From Flavobacteriaceae bacterium (GTDB taxonomy: Bacteria; Bacteroidota; Bacteroidia; Flavobacteriales; Flavobacteriaceae), in assembly GCA_019090365.1 (NCBI GenBank), contig JAHRWC010000267.1, positions 1 to 5,014 of the forward strand: DNA of 5,014 bases. Reading direction: 5' to 3'. The translations under genes were made by a program, and so were the position numbers. The notes below the pieces were generated by a model that saw only the letters and a program-made list of their open reading frames with translations, was not told where the DNA came from and made no database searches. This document shows positions 1 to 5,014 of this stretch, in pieces; positions within the stretch are counted from its first letter, which is position 1; the number at the start of each line of letters is the position of its first letter.

Positions 1-41
1 ATAACATTACAGTAAATCTTAACTTATTACTCGATGAATAA
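1..41 (+). CDS. Possible C-terminal end of an upstream rightward gene (partial)
   Basis: One forward frame stays open from the window edge to a TAA at 39-41 and would encode the tail NITVNLNLLLDE. The other two forward frames hit stops within the first 20 bases. The stop lies 3 bases before the A-tract of a strong hairpin terminator, which is where a convergent gene would be expected to end. Only 12 residues are visible, so neither product nor reality of the gene can be judged. The call rests on position and the terminator, and is an inference. Confidence 0.35.
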   Translation, partial: NITVNLNLLLDE

Positions 42-44
42 GTG

Positions 45-78
45 AAAAAAAGGGTTGAAAATTTTCAACCCTTTTTTT
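45..78. terminator. Bidirectional intrinsic terminator (perfect palindrome with A and T tracts)
   Basis: Half-site GGGTTGAAAA is followed immediately by its exact reverse complement (52-71). Seven A residues precede it (45-51) and eight T residues follow (72-79), so it is symmetric over 34 bases. On either strand the RNA forms a GC-capped stem followed by a U tract, as in a rho-independent terminator. It sits between the end of the putative rightward gene at 1-41 and the convergent DUF2911 gene, whose TAA stop (78-80) begins inside the T tract. A perfect palindrome leaves little loop, so the real hairpin probably opens a few central A-T pairs. Confidence 0.85.
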
Positions 79-656
79 TATTGTTTTACTGAAATTTTTA
101 AAGGCACAGCGACATCATCCCAAGCGATTGTCATTATAAAAATTTCTGGAGACGTTTCAAGAAAGCTTATTGAAAAGTTTTCTGTTGTAGTTAAACTTTT
201 TGAAACATTTGCTTCAGCAATTAAAGCATCGTGTTTAGGATCTCTTGAAGGAGATTGATCTGTAAATTTCACACCCCAACCATACATTTCAGAATTAAAA
301 ATAATTTTCCAAGACTTTTCATTAGGAATGGTCCAAAGGGAATAGGTTCCAGCTTTTAATAGCTCGCCATTAACATTTAAATCTTTATTTGTTGTAAATG
401 TACTAGCTTCATTGGCACCAGTTCTCCACACTTCATTATAAGGTACAAGTTCGCCAAATATCTTTCTGTCTTTTTTAGCAGGACTGCAATAAAATGCTTT
501 AACCTCAAGATCATTCTGAGTATGAGTTATATGTTGTTCGGGACTATGCTTTTTTGTTTGACTTTTAATAATTGGACCAATCACAAAATTGAATAAAAGA
601 ACAATTCCTATGATAACTCCTAAAATTCTTAATAGCCATTTAGTTAATTTTGTCAT
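78..656 (-). CDS. DUF2911 domain protein, membrane-anchored
   Basis: A 192-residue protein of the DUF2911 family, which is widespread in Bacteroidota and has no established biochemical function. The N-terminus is a short basic stretch followed by a hydrophobic segment at about residues 8-30 with no obvious Ala-x-Ala cleavage site. It is therefore most likely an inner-membrane anchor with the domain on the periplasmic side. The DUF2911 domain covers roughly residues 48-190. It shows the recognisable FGELVPYNEVWRTGANEA block (67-84), the strand motif DLNVNG (92-97) and GTYSLWTIP (103-111). Length fits the family plus an anchor. The ATG at 654-656 is the natural start, because it places the basic residues just before the hydrophobic segment. 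The gene is transcribed alone, away from the sigma operon, and ends in the shared terminator at 45-78. Domain identity is secure; function is unknown. Confidence 0.9.
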   Translation of the reverse strand: MTKLTKWLLRILGVIIGIVLLFNFVIGPIIKSQTKKHSPEQHITHTQNDLEVKAFYCSPAKKDRKIFGELVPYNEVWRTGANEASTFTTNKDLNVNGELLKAGTYSLWTIPNEKSWKIIFNSEMYGWGVKFTDQSPSRDPKHDALIAEANVSKSLTTTENFSISFLETSPEIFIMTIAWDDVAVPLKISVKQ

Positions 657-683
657 AACTTTAAATATTATTTTTTAAAGATA

Positions 684-713
684 CAGAAATAAATTGTCAG
701 CATTTTGCAACAA
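684..713 (-). promoter_or_regulatory. Candidate Bacteroidota-type promoter for the DUF2911 gene
   Basis: Read on the minus strand, a TTG (711-713) is followed after 19 bases by TATTTCTG (684-691). This matches the Bacteroidota consensus TAnnTTTG at all but one fixed position. The spacing agrees with the reported TTG-N19-TAnnTTTG arrangement. Transcription would begin near 677, leaving a leader of about 20 A/T-rich bases before the ATG at 656. The leader has no Shine-Dalgarno sequence, which is normal in this phylum. The site is predicted from pattern only. Confidence 0.45.
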
Positions 714-765
714 TTAAAAATATGTGTCGTCTTTATATCGAATAGCAACCAAAAAAACCATCATT

Positions 766-1311
766 TTGTCAATTTTATTACTAGTTGAACAATGTAAAAA
801 TAATGAGCAGAAAGCGCAAATGGCTTTGTATAAGCAATACTGTGACGGAATGTTTATTGTAGCGCAACGGTATTTAAAAGACACGCATGCAGCAGAAGAT
901 GCCATGCAAGAAGCGTTTATAAAGGCGTTTCGAAAAATTGACCAGTTTAAAGGGGACGTCACCTTTGGAGCTTGGTTAAAAAGAATAGTAATTAATACTT
1001 GTTTAGATACAATCAAATCTAAAAAAATTGAGGCTGATTCGTTAGATGAATCTGTTTTTGAAATAGTTGAAGATGATAATGATTGGAATGTTTCAGATGA
1101 AACAACTGTAGAAGAAATTAAAACAGCTATAGATAATTTACCAACAAATTATAAACAAGTAGTGCAATTATTCTTATTAGAAGGTTATGATCATCAAGAA
1201 ATAGCAAGCGTGCTTTCTATTTCAGAAAATGCATCAAGAACAAATTTACATAGAGGAAAATCACTCTTAAAGAAAACATTAAAACATTTGCAATATGGCA
1301 CAGGATATTAG
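766..1311 (+). CDS. RNA polymerase sigma-70 family factor, ECF type
   Basis: An ECF (group 4) sigma factor that would direct core RNA polymerase to a specific promoter set. Numbered from the TTG at 766 (181 residues), region 2 covers about residues 17-87 and includes HAAEDAMQEAFIKAF (41-55) and the promoter-melting/-10 recognition part FGAWLKRIVINTCLD (67-81). An acidic linker (about 89-117) follows, then region 4 (about 116-172) with a helix-turn-helix around YDHQEIASVLSISENASRTNL. No ATG gives a complete protein: the first in-frame ATG (820) would cut into region 2.1 and lose the conserved CKNN..KAQ..LY segment. TTG 766 fits the usual family N-terminus best. GTG 724, two codons after an in-frame TAA, would add 14 basic/hydrophobic residues and cannot be excluded. 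The gene overlaps the next one by 17 bases and is probably translationally coupled to it. It ends with TAG. Confidence 0.92.
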   Translation: MSILLLVEQCKNNEQKAQMALYKQYCDGMFIVAQRYLKDTHAAEDAMQEAFIKAFRKIDQFKGDVTFGAWLKRIVINTCLDTIKSKKIEADSLDESVFEIVEDDNDWNVSDETTVEEIKTAIDNLPTNYKQVVQLFLLEGYDHQEIASVLSISENASRTNLHRGKSLLKKTLKHLQYGTGY

Positions 1312-1897
1312 AGATTTATTAAAAAACGATACAGAACAATCGCCTCTTCTTCCTAATGGACATGAAGCTCGATTTGAAGATAAATTAAAAGCTGCTTTTT
1401 CAGAAGAAAAACAAACAGAAGCTACTACTAAAAAGGACACCTTCTTTTGGATGAAGATTGCAGCAATGATTGTAGTTGTTTGTAGCGTATGTTATTTTGG
1501 ATATGTGAGTCTTGAAGACGAGCCAAAACCAATAATTGCAGAGGTGCCTACTACAGTTGAAGAAAATGCAAATCAGATTTCATTAGGTGACATTTCACCC
1601 AATCTTAAAAAGATGGAAGATTTTTATACCAATGGAATCAATGTTCAATTAGCTTCATTAGCAGATTCAAAAGAAAATAAAGAATTAGTAGATGGATATT
1701 TAATTCGATTTAAAGAATTAGATACAGAATATGCAAGACTAACGAAAGAGTTAAATGAAGTAGGGCCCACAGAAGAAACTATCAATGCATTAATAGATAA
1801 TTTAAAATTACGTTTGGAATTGCTGTTCAAACTTAAAAACAAATTAAAAGAACTTAAAAATCAAGAAAATGAACAGTTTAATAGTATTCAGTCGTAA
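1295..1897 (+). CDS. Putative single-pass anti-sigma factor
   Basis: A 200-residue protein with a cytoplasmic N-terminus (1-50), one transmembrane helix (about 51-71, FFWMKIAAMIVVVCSVCYFGY) and a periplasmic C-terminal part (72-200). The C-terminal part is rich in charged residues and likely helical or coiled-coil from about 135 to 196 (ELNEVGPTEETINALIDNL, then leucine/lysine repeats). The N-terminal segment contains HEARFEDKL (23-31), resembling a conserved motif at the start of Bacteroidota proteins encoded after ECF sigma genes. There is no HxxxCxxC zinc-binding anti-sigma motif, and its two cysteines (63 and 66) lie in the membrane helix. Start ATG 1295 lies inside the sigma gene (17-base overlap) and its stop lies inside the next gene (29-base overlap), so the three are surely one operon. 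The anti-sigma role is inferred from position and topology, not from a known domain; I am fairly sure of the gene and moderately sure of the role. Confidence 0.82.
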   Translation: MAQDIRDLLKNDTEQSPLLPNGHEARFEDKLKAAFSEEKQTEATTKKDTFFWMKIAAMIVVVCSVCYFGYVSLEDEPKPIIAEVPTTVEENANQISLGDISPNLKKMEDFYTNGINVQLASLADSKENKELVDGYLIRFKELDTEYARLTKELNEVGPTEETINALIDNLKLRLELLFKLKNKLKELKNQENEQFNSIQS

Positions 1898-2285
1898 AAT
1901 AGTTGCATTAGCATTATTTTCGATGTCAGTAATTGTAGTTGCTCAGAGCAATTATAAAGAGAGCTTTAAAGTAGGAGATGACATAGTTATTTCTGTAAAT
2001 ACTTCGCATACCGATGTGGTTTTTGAAACTTGGAATAAAGATAAAGTTGAGGTAGAAGCTTACATTGAAGGAGAAGATCTTTCAAAAGAAGAAAAGAGAA
2101 AGATTTTTGAAAATTGGAATTTAGATGTTTTAGGCAATAGTAAAAAAGTTGTCATCACATCCAATAAAGGGAGCCTTTGGAGCGGCGTAGAATCTATGCC
2201 TAGTTTAGAAGGTTTAGAAGGTCTTGAAGATTTAGAAATCAATCTAGAAGGACTTGAAGGTTTAGAAGGATTAAATATTCTATAG
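1869..2285 (+). CDS. N-terminal fragment of the interrupted DUF4097-type protein
   Basis: This is what ribosomes would make if the TAG at 2283 stops translation: 138 residues. They contain an N-terminal signal peptide (basic RK at 9-10, hydrophobic 11-24, probable cleavage after VVA25 before QS), then a segment IVISVNTSHTDVVFETWNK typical of the start of flavobacterial DUF4097-like proteins. The fragment ends in the Leu-Glu-Gly tract. It would be exported but would lack the helical repeat and the C-terminal beta domain, so it is probably non-functional unless the stop is suppressed. The 29-base overlap with the preceding gene suggests coupled translation. Confidence 0.55.
   Translation: MNSLIVFSRKIVALALFSMSVIVVAQSNYKESFKVGDDIVISVNTSHTDVVFETWNKDKVEVEAYIEGEDLSKEEKRKIFENWNLDVLGNSKKVVITSNKGSLWSGVESMPSLEGLEGLEDLEINLEGLEGLEGLNIL
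2202..2282 (+). repeat. Leu-Glu-Gly tandem repeat tract
   Basis: Codons 112-138 of the DUF4097-type gene encode S-LEG-LEG-LED-LEIN-LEG-LEG-LEG-LNIL. The DNA is an imperfect tandem array of 9-base units such as TTAGAAGGT and CTTGAAGGT. Codon choice varies between units (tta, ctt, cta), which suggests old repeats under protein-level selection rather than a fresh DNA expansion. The tract ends directly at the in-frame TAG. Confidence 0.8.
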
Positions 2286-2471
2286 GGACTTTCAGATTTA
2301 AAATTTAATATTTCTGTACCAGATATTCCAGATTTTAGAGATTTTCCGAAATGGCCTTTTAGTGATAAACAACCCAACGTTTTTTCTGGTAAGAACAAGA
2401 ATAAACATGGGATTCATATAAACTTTGATACAGATGATTATGAAAATGATAAAAAAGGCTATGTTGCTAAA

Positions 2472-3464
2472 TTGAATAAGAAATACAAAACTAAAGTAAG
2501 TGTAAGAGAAGTTGATCAATGGTTAGAAGAATTAGATGAATGGTCTTCTGAATTTGAAGGCGTAATGGAAGAGTGGGGAGAAAATTTCGGAAAAGAATTC
2601 GAAATGAATTTCGGCCCTGAATTTGAAGAGAAGATGGAAAAATGGGGAGAAGAATTTGGCAAGAACATGGAAGAATGGGGTGAAAATTTCGGAGAAAAGC
2701 TTGAAGAGAAAATAGCCAAATGGGAAGAGTCTTATGGTGATGATATTGAAAAATGGGCAGAGCAGTTTGAAAAGAGTGCTGAAGAATGGGCTGAAAAAGT
2801 AGAAGAGAAATATTCAGATGATGAGAACGGAAATACTATTATTTACAATAGTTCTAATCATGATAAAATAAAAAAGAAGATTATTATTCGCATGCCTAAA
2901 GGCACAAAAACAGAAGTTAATGTGCGTTATGGAGAATTAAAAATGGCAGATGCCTATAATGTAAAAGCTACATTAAATTATGCGTCATTTATAGCAAATA
3001 GTATTGATGGGGGTAAATCCCTCATCAATGCTTCATATGCTCCTATTTCTGTTAATAATTGGATTAATGGCGATCTACAATTAAAATATGTAGATGATTG
3101 CAAATTGAATAATGTAAAAACAATCAATTTACATGCAAATACAAGCAATGTAAAGATAAATGTATTAGAAGAAAATGGTTTTTTATCTGGCTCCTTTGGA
3201 ACGTTATTTATAAATAAGGTTTCTAATGATTTTGAAGCTGTCGATATTGTGTTAGAAAATACAGATGCAACGATTAAAATTCCTTCAACAGCATTTTCAT
3301 TTCATTATAATGGAAAGAAATCTAATTTAAATGCAACTTCTTCATTAGAGTTAGATAAAACGACAAATGGAGATCGTGTATTAGAAAAAGGGTATAATAA
3401 CTCGCCAAATTCAGATAAGTTATTTACAATACATGCAACGTATAGTAATGTGATGACGAAATAG
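2472..3464 (+). CDS. C-terminal fragment of the interrupted DUF4097-type protein
   Basis: The longest open frame after the internal stop that begins at a potential start codon is 330 residues from TTG 2472. It has no signal peptide and begins in the middle of the ancestral protein. The upstream bases show no ribosome-binding feature, so independent translation is doubtful. It carries the helical Trp/Phe-Gly repeats (residues 17-114 of this fragment) and the C-terminal repetitive beta region (about 135-330). The latter includes the strand-rich stretches NVRYGELKMADAYNVKATL and INASYAPISVNNW, which resemble DUF4097-type adhesin-like repeats. Without export the product would be misplaced in the cytoplasm. 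I list it because its frame is intact; it is best read as part of the 1869-3464 gene. Confidence 0.45.
   Translation: MNKKYKTKVSVREVDQWLEELDEWSSEFEGVMEEWGENFGKEFEMNFGPEFEEKMEKWGEEFGKNMEEWGENFGEKLEEKIAKWEESYGDDIEKWAEQFEKSAEEWAEKVEEKYSDDENGNTIIYNSSNHDKIKKKIIIRMPKGTKTEVNVRYGELKMADAYNVKATLNYASFIANSIDGGKSLINASYAPISVNNWINGDLQLKYVDDCKLNNVKTINLHANTSNVKINVLEENGFLSGSFGTLFINKVSNDFEAVDIVLENTDATIKIPSTAFSFHYNGKKSNLNATSSLELDKTTNGDRVLEKGYNNSPNSDKLFTIHATYSNVMTK
2520..2813 (+). repeat. 11-residue Trp/Phe-Gly helical repeats within the DUF4097-type gene
   Basis: Residues 17-114 of the downstream frame (about 218-315 of the joined protein) repeat the pattern E-x-W-G-E-x-F-G-x-x-[ML]. Examples are EEWGENFGKEF, EKWGEEFGKNM, EEWGENFGEKL, EKWAEQFEKSA and EEWAEKVEEKY. 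Aromatic anchors fall at W17, W24, W35, F47, W58, W69, W84, W95 and W106, so steps are 7, 11, 12, 11, 11, 15, 11 and 11. These steps suit an alpha helix with one hydrophobic aromatic face and a very acidic remainder. Glycines after the Trp are unusual for a coiled coil. The structure is predicted from periodicity only. Confidence 0.8.
3000..3032 (+). other. Strong intragenic inverted repeat
   Basis: Fourteen consecutive base pairs form between 3000-3013 and 3019-3032 (AGTATTGATGGGGG against CCCTCATCAATGCT), with two G-U wobbles and a TAAAT loop. It lies within the C-terminal beta region of the DUF4097-type gene and uses codons uncommon here (GGG, CTC, ATC, TCC). No T tract follows, so it is not a standard terminator. 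A role in mRNA stability or translation is possible but unproven. Confidence 0.6.
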
Positions 3465-3556
3465 TCTTCTTCGATTTTACACCAATAAAATCAAATAATG
3501 AAATTATCGACACAAATTTCTTTGGTGTCTAAAAATTCTTCTTTTCATTATTAATG

Positions 3557-3580
3557 TATTCACTTTTATCTAAGTGAATA
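3557..3580 (+). terminator. Weak candidate terminator after the sigma operon
   Basis: A 9-bp perfect stem TATTCACTT / AAGTGAATA with a 6-base loop (TTATCT) lies about 95 bases after the operon's final TAG and before the next gene. It is followed only by TTTAG, so the U tract is short and the stem is AT-rich. It may slow or end transcription, or the two genes may be partly read through. No better terminator is seen between 3465 and 3644. Confidence 0.35.
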
Positions 3581-3586
3581 TTTAGC

Positions 3587-3617
3587 TTCATACAAAGTAT
3601 TCTTTTTCTTATATTTA
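3587..3617 (+). promoter_or_regulatory. Possible promoter for the Asp-box protein gene
   Basis: TATATTTA (3610-3617) matches the Bacteroidota -7 element TAnnTTTG except for the last base. A TTC (3587-3589) stands 20 bases upstream where TTG is expected. Transcription would start near 3624 and give an A-rich leader of about 20 bases (including AAAACAAACCAAAAATT) before ATG 3645, a typical flavobacterial translation start region. A second box, TAATTTTT (3620-3627), is an alternative. Both upstream elements are imperfect. Confidence 0.3.
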
Positions 3618-3644
3618 TGTAATTTTTAAAACAAACCAAAAATT

Positions 3645-5014
3645 ATGAAAAAGAAATTAATTATTCTGTTTTCTTTTGCTATGTTTTTAACTTCGTTAAC
3701 AGCATTTGCTCAAGAAACAAAGGTAAAAGATGCACCTTTAATCGACACTAGAGTTGATAATATGGGGTATTGGAAACAATTAGCAAAAGATGGCTTAGTG
3801 CCAGTACAGCCAGAAGGATTACCTCCGAAAGCTGTAGTGAAAAGTTCAAAGATTATTGCAAAAGGAGTCAATGCAGATTCACCAGATGTACCTGTTAGTG
3901 CAGGAGGAGATAATACACAAAGTGAAACTTCTATTTTTGTAAACCCAAATGACAATACTAAAGTTTTTAACTCGAATAACTCTTCAGGTTGGACAGGTAG
4001 TACAATAGGCTCATTTTATGGCACAAGCTATTTTATGAGTGATGATTCAGCATTAACTTGGGGCGGAAGTGTACAAGGAACTGGAGGAGCTAATAGTGGT
4101 GATCCAGCAACTATAATTGGCCTTAATGGTAGATACTTTAATGGGTTTATTCATAGTAATTCAGGACAAGGAGTCGCTTATTCAGATGATGAAGGTGTAA
4201 CTTGGACAAGTGTTGTTGCAGGAGCGCCTACTGGAGGAACTATATTAGATAAGAATCATTTATGGATAGATAATAGTCCGAGTAGTCCTCATGAAGGAAA
4301 TATTTATGATGCTTGGACTGATTTTAATAATGGAAGTGATATTTATTTTGTTCGTTCTACAAATAATGGTGTTTCTTATAGTGCTCCTGTAAATTTAAGC
4401 TCTGCTATTGGTGGAGGAAGTCATGATCAAGGAGTAAATATACAAACTGGACCTAATGGAGAAGTTTATGTAACATGGACGATTTATGATAGTTGGCCTT
4501 CAGATGAAACAGCTCTAGGTTTTATAAAATCTACAGATGGAGGAGCAACATTTGGAGCTCCAGTAAGAATTATTAATAACATAAGAGGAATTAGATCGAC
4601 TGCTACTTCAAAAAATCAGCGTGTAAACTCATTTCCATCAATGACTGTTGATATTAGTGGTGGTGCTGATAATGGAAGTATTTATATTGTTTGGACAAAT
4701 GTTGGAGTTCCAGGTACAAACACCGGAACTAACCTAAGTGTTTATATGATAAAGTCTTCAGATGGAGGAACGAATTGGGCAACTCCAGTTCGAGTAAATC
4801 AAGGAAATTTTCAGAACGCAAAAGAGGCCTATTTTCCATGGATTACTTGTGATCCAGAATCAGGTGTTTTAAGTGCCGTTTTTTATGATGATAGAAACGT
4901 AAGTTCTACTCAAGTAGAAACTTGGGTTGCTAATTCATATGATGGTGGAGCAACTTGGGAAGATTTTAGAGTAAGTGATGTGGCTTTTACACCACAACCT
5001 ATTTCTGGATTAGC
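3645..5014 (+). CDS. Secreted sialidase-like Asp-box (BNR) repeat protein, 3' end outside window
   Basis: An open frame from ATG 3645 to the right edge gives 456 complete codons without a stop. A signal peptide is clear: MKKK, hydrophobic 5-20, likely cleavage after AFA22 before QE. The mature part carries six Asp-box motifs (S-x-D-x-G-x-T-W): SDDSALTW (132-139, Gly replaced), SDDEGVTW (180-187), STNNGVSY (238-245), STDGGATF (296-303), SSDGGTNW (371-378) and SYDGGATW (431-438). Their spacing of 48-75 residues fits blades of a sialidase-fold beta-propeller. The motif HLWIDNSPSSPHEGNIY (205-221) resembles a conserved region of secreted Bacteroidota BNR proteins. I do not see a convincing sialidase Arg triad or FRIP motif, so enzymatic activity is unproven. 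It could be a glycan-binding or hydrolytic surface protein. Such proteins often end in a type IX secretion sorting domain, which would lie beyond this window. It is separated from the sigma operon by 180 bases and probably has its own promoter. Confidence 0.88.
   Translation, partial: MKKKLIILFSFAMFLTSLTAFAQETKVKDAPLIDTRVDNMGYWKQLAKDGLVPVQPEGLPPKAVVKSSKIIAKGVNADSPDVPVSAGGDNTQSETSIFVNPNDNTKVFNSNNSSGWTGSTIGSFYGTSYFMSDDSALTWGGSVQGTGGANSGDPATIIGLNGRYFNGFIHSNSGQGVAYSDDEGVTWTSVVAGAPTGGTILDKNHLWIDNSPSSPHEGNIYDAWTDFNNGSDIYFVRSTNNGVSYSAPVNLSSAIGGGSHDQGVNIQTGPNGEVYVTWTIYDSWPSDETALGFIKSTDGGATFGAPVRIINNIRGIRSTATSKNQRVNSFPSMTVDISGGADNGSIYIVWTNVGVPGTNTGTNLSVYMIKSSDGGTNWATPVRVNQGNFQNAKEAYFPWITCDPESGVLSAVFYDDRNVSSTQVETWVANSYDGGATWEDFRVSDVAFTPQPISGL

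Larger units (their letters stand above)
1869..3464 (+). pseudogene. Secreted adhesin-like DUF4097-type protein, interrupted by one in-frame TAG
   Basis: The reading frame starts at ATG 1869 inside the anti-sigma gene and continues in the same frame to TAG 3462-3464, broken only by TAG at 2283-2285 (codon 139). The 62 codons between this stop and the next possible start (TTG 2472) are all sense codons, so the two open stretches are halves of one protein of about 530 residues. In order they give a signal peptide (1-25), a beta-rich segment (about 29-100), a Leu-Glu-Gly repeat tract (113-138), a Pro/Asp/Phe-rich linker, an acidic Trp/Phe-Gly helical repeat region (about 218-315) and a C-terminal repetitive beta region (about 335-530). 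The last region (RMPKGTKTEVNVRYGELKM onward) resembles the beta-solenoid of DUF4097/adhesin-like proteins. The frame is otherwise undamaged, so the lesion is recent, a sequencing error, or read through. TAG is an ordinary stop elsewhere in the window. Confidence 0.75.

Noticed and set aside
657..765. A rightward sigma-operon promoter matching TTG-N19-TAnnTTTG
   Set aside because: Candidates such as GCATTTTG (700-707) or TATGTGTC (721-728) miss two or more fixed bases or have wrong spacing, so none is annotated.
714..1016. 100-residue minus-strand open frame opposite the sigma gene
   Set aside because: It lies antisense to the well-supported sigma-70 region 2 and its translation shows no recognisable domain; it is a shadow frame.
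2202..2282. Possible CRISPR or regulatory DNA repeat
   Set aside because: The 9-base units are in frame, differ by synonymous changes and encode Leu-Glu-Gly; there are no spacers.
2283..2285. TAG as pyrrolysine codon or reassigned code
   Set aside because: Two other frames in the window end with TAG at sensible protein ends, and pyrrolysine use is not expected in Flavobacteriaceae.
2060..2398. Minus-strand open frame rich in Ser-Lys-Pro repeats
   Set aside because: Its repeats are simply the reverse complement of the Leu-Glu-Gly tract on the plus strand; no independent support.
2516..2719. Minus-strand open frame rich in Ser/Phe/Pro
   Set aside because: It is the mirror of the Trp/Phe-Gly helical repeats and has no start context or domain.
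3710..3955. 81-residue minus-strand open frame
   Set aside because: It sits antisense to the signal-bearing Asp-box gene, whose frame is long and clearly coding.

Overview
The window is AT-rich and reads as chromosomal DNA of a marine-type Flavobacteriaceae member (Bacteroidota). The grounds are the protein families (a DUF2911 protein, an ECF sigma factor followed by a membrane-anchored putative anti-sigma factor, an adhesin-like DUF4097-type secreted protein and a secreted Asp-box protein), the A-rich leaders without Shine-Dalgarno sequences, and promoter candidates that resemble the Bacteroidota TTG-N19-TAnnTTTG pattern. Genus cannot be assigned from the sequence alone.

Layout. Positions 1-41 are probably the last codons of a rightward gene. 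A near-perfect 34-base palindrome with A and T tracts (45-78) follows, and looks like a shared bidirectional terminator. Convergent to it, on the minus strand (78-656), is a membrane-anchored DUF2911 protein. A short divergent intergenic region (657-765) separates it from a rightward three-gene operon. The operon holds an ECF sigma factor (about 766-1311, non-ATG start), a single-pass putative anti-sigma factor (1295-1897, 17-base overlap) and a secreted adhesin-like DUF4097-type protein (1869-3464, 29-base overlap). After a 180-base spacer with several weak hairpins, a secreted sialidase-like Asp-box beta-propeller protein starts at 3645 and runs off the right edge.

The first three operon genes form a plausible trans-envelope signalling unit: sigma factor in the cytoplasm, anti-sigma across the inner membrane, and an exported protein as sensor partner or output. 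This role is inferred from gene order and topology.

The most notable observation is that the third operon gene is interrupted by one in-frame TAG at 2283-2285. The reading frame is otherwise open on both sides, with 138 codons before and 392 after. The stop falls at the end of a Leu-Glu-Gly repeat tract. TAG also terminates the sigma gene and this same gene, so a genome-wide reassignment of TAG is unlikely. A recent nonsense mutation, a sequencing error or local readthrough remain possible. Downstream of the stop the protein carries a striking Trp/Phe-Gly 11-residue repeat region predicted to form a long acidic amphipathic helix.
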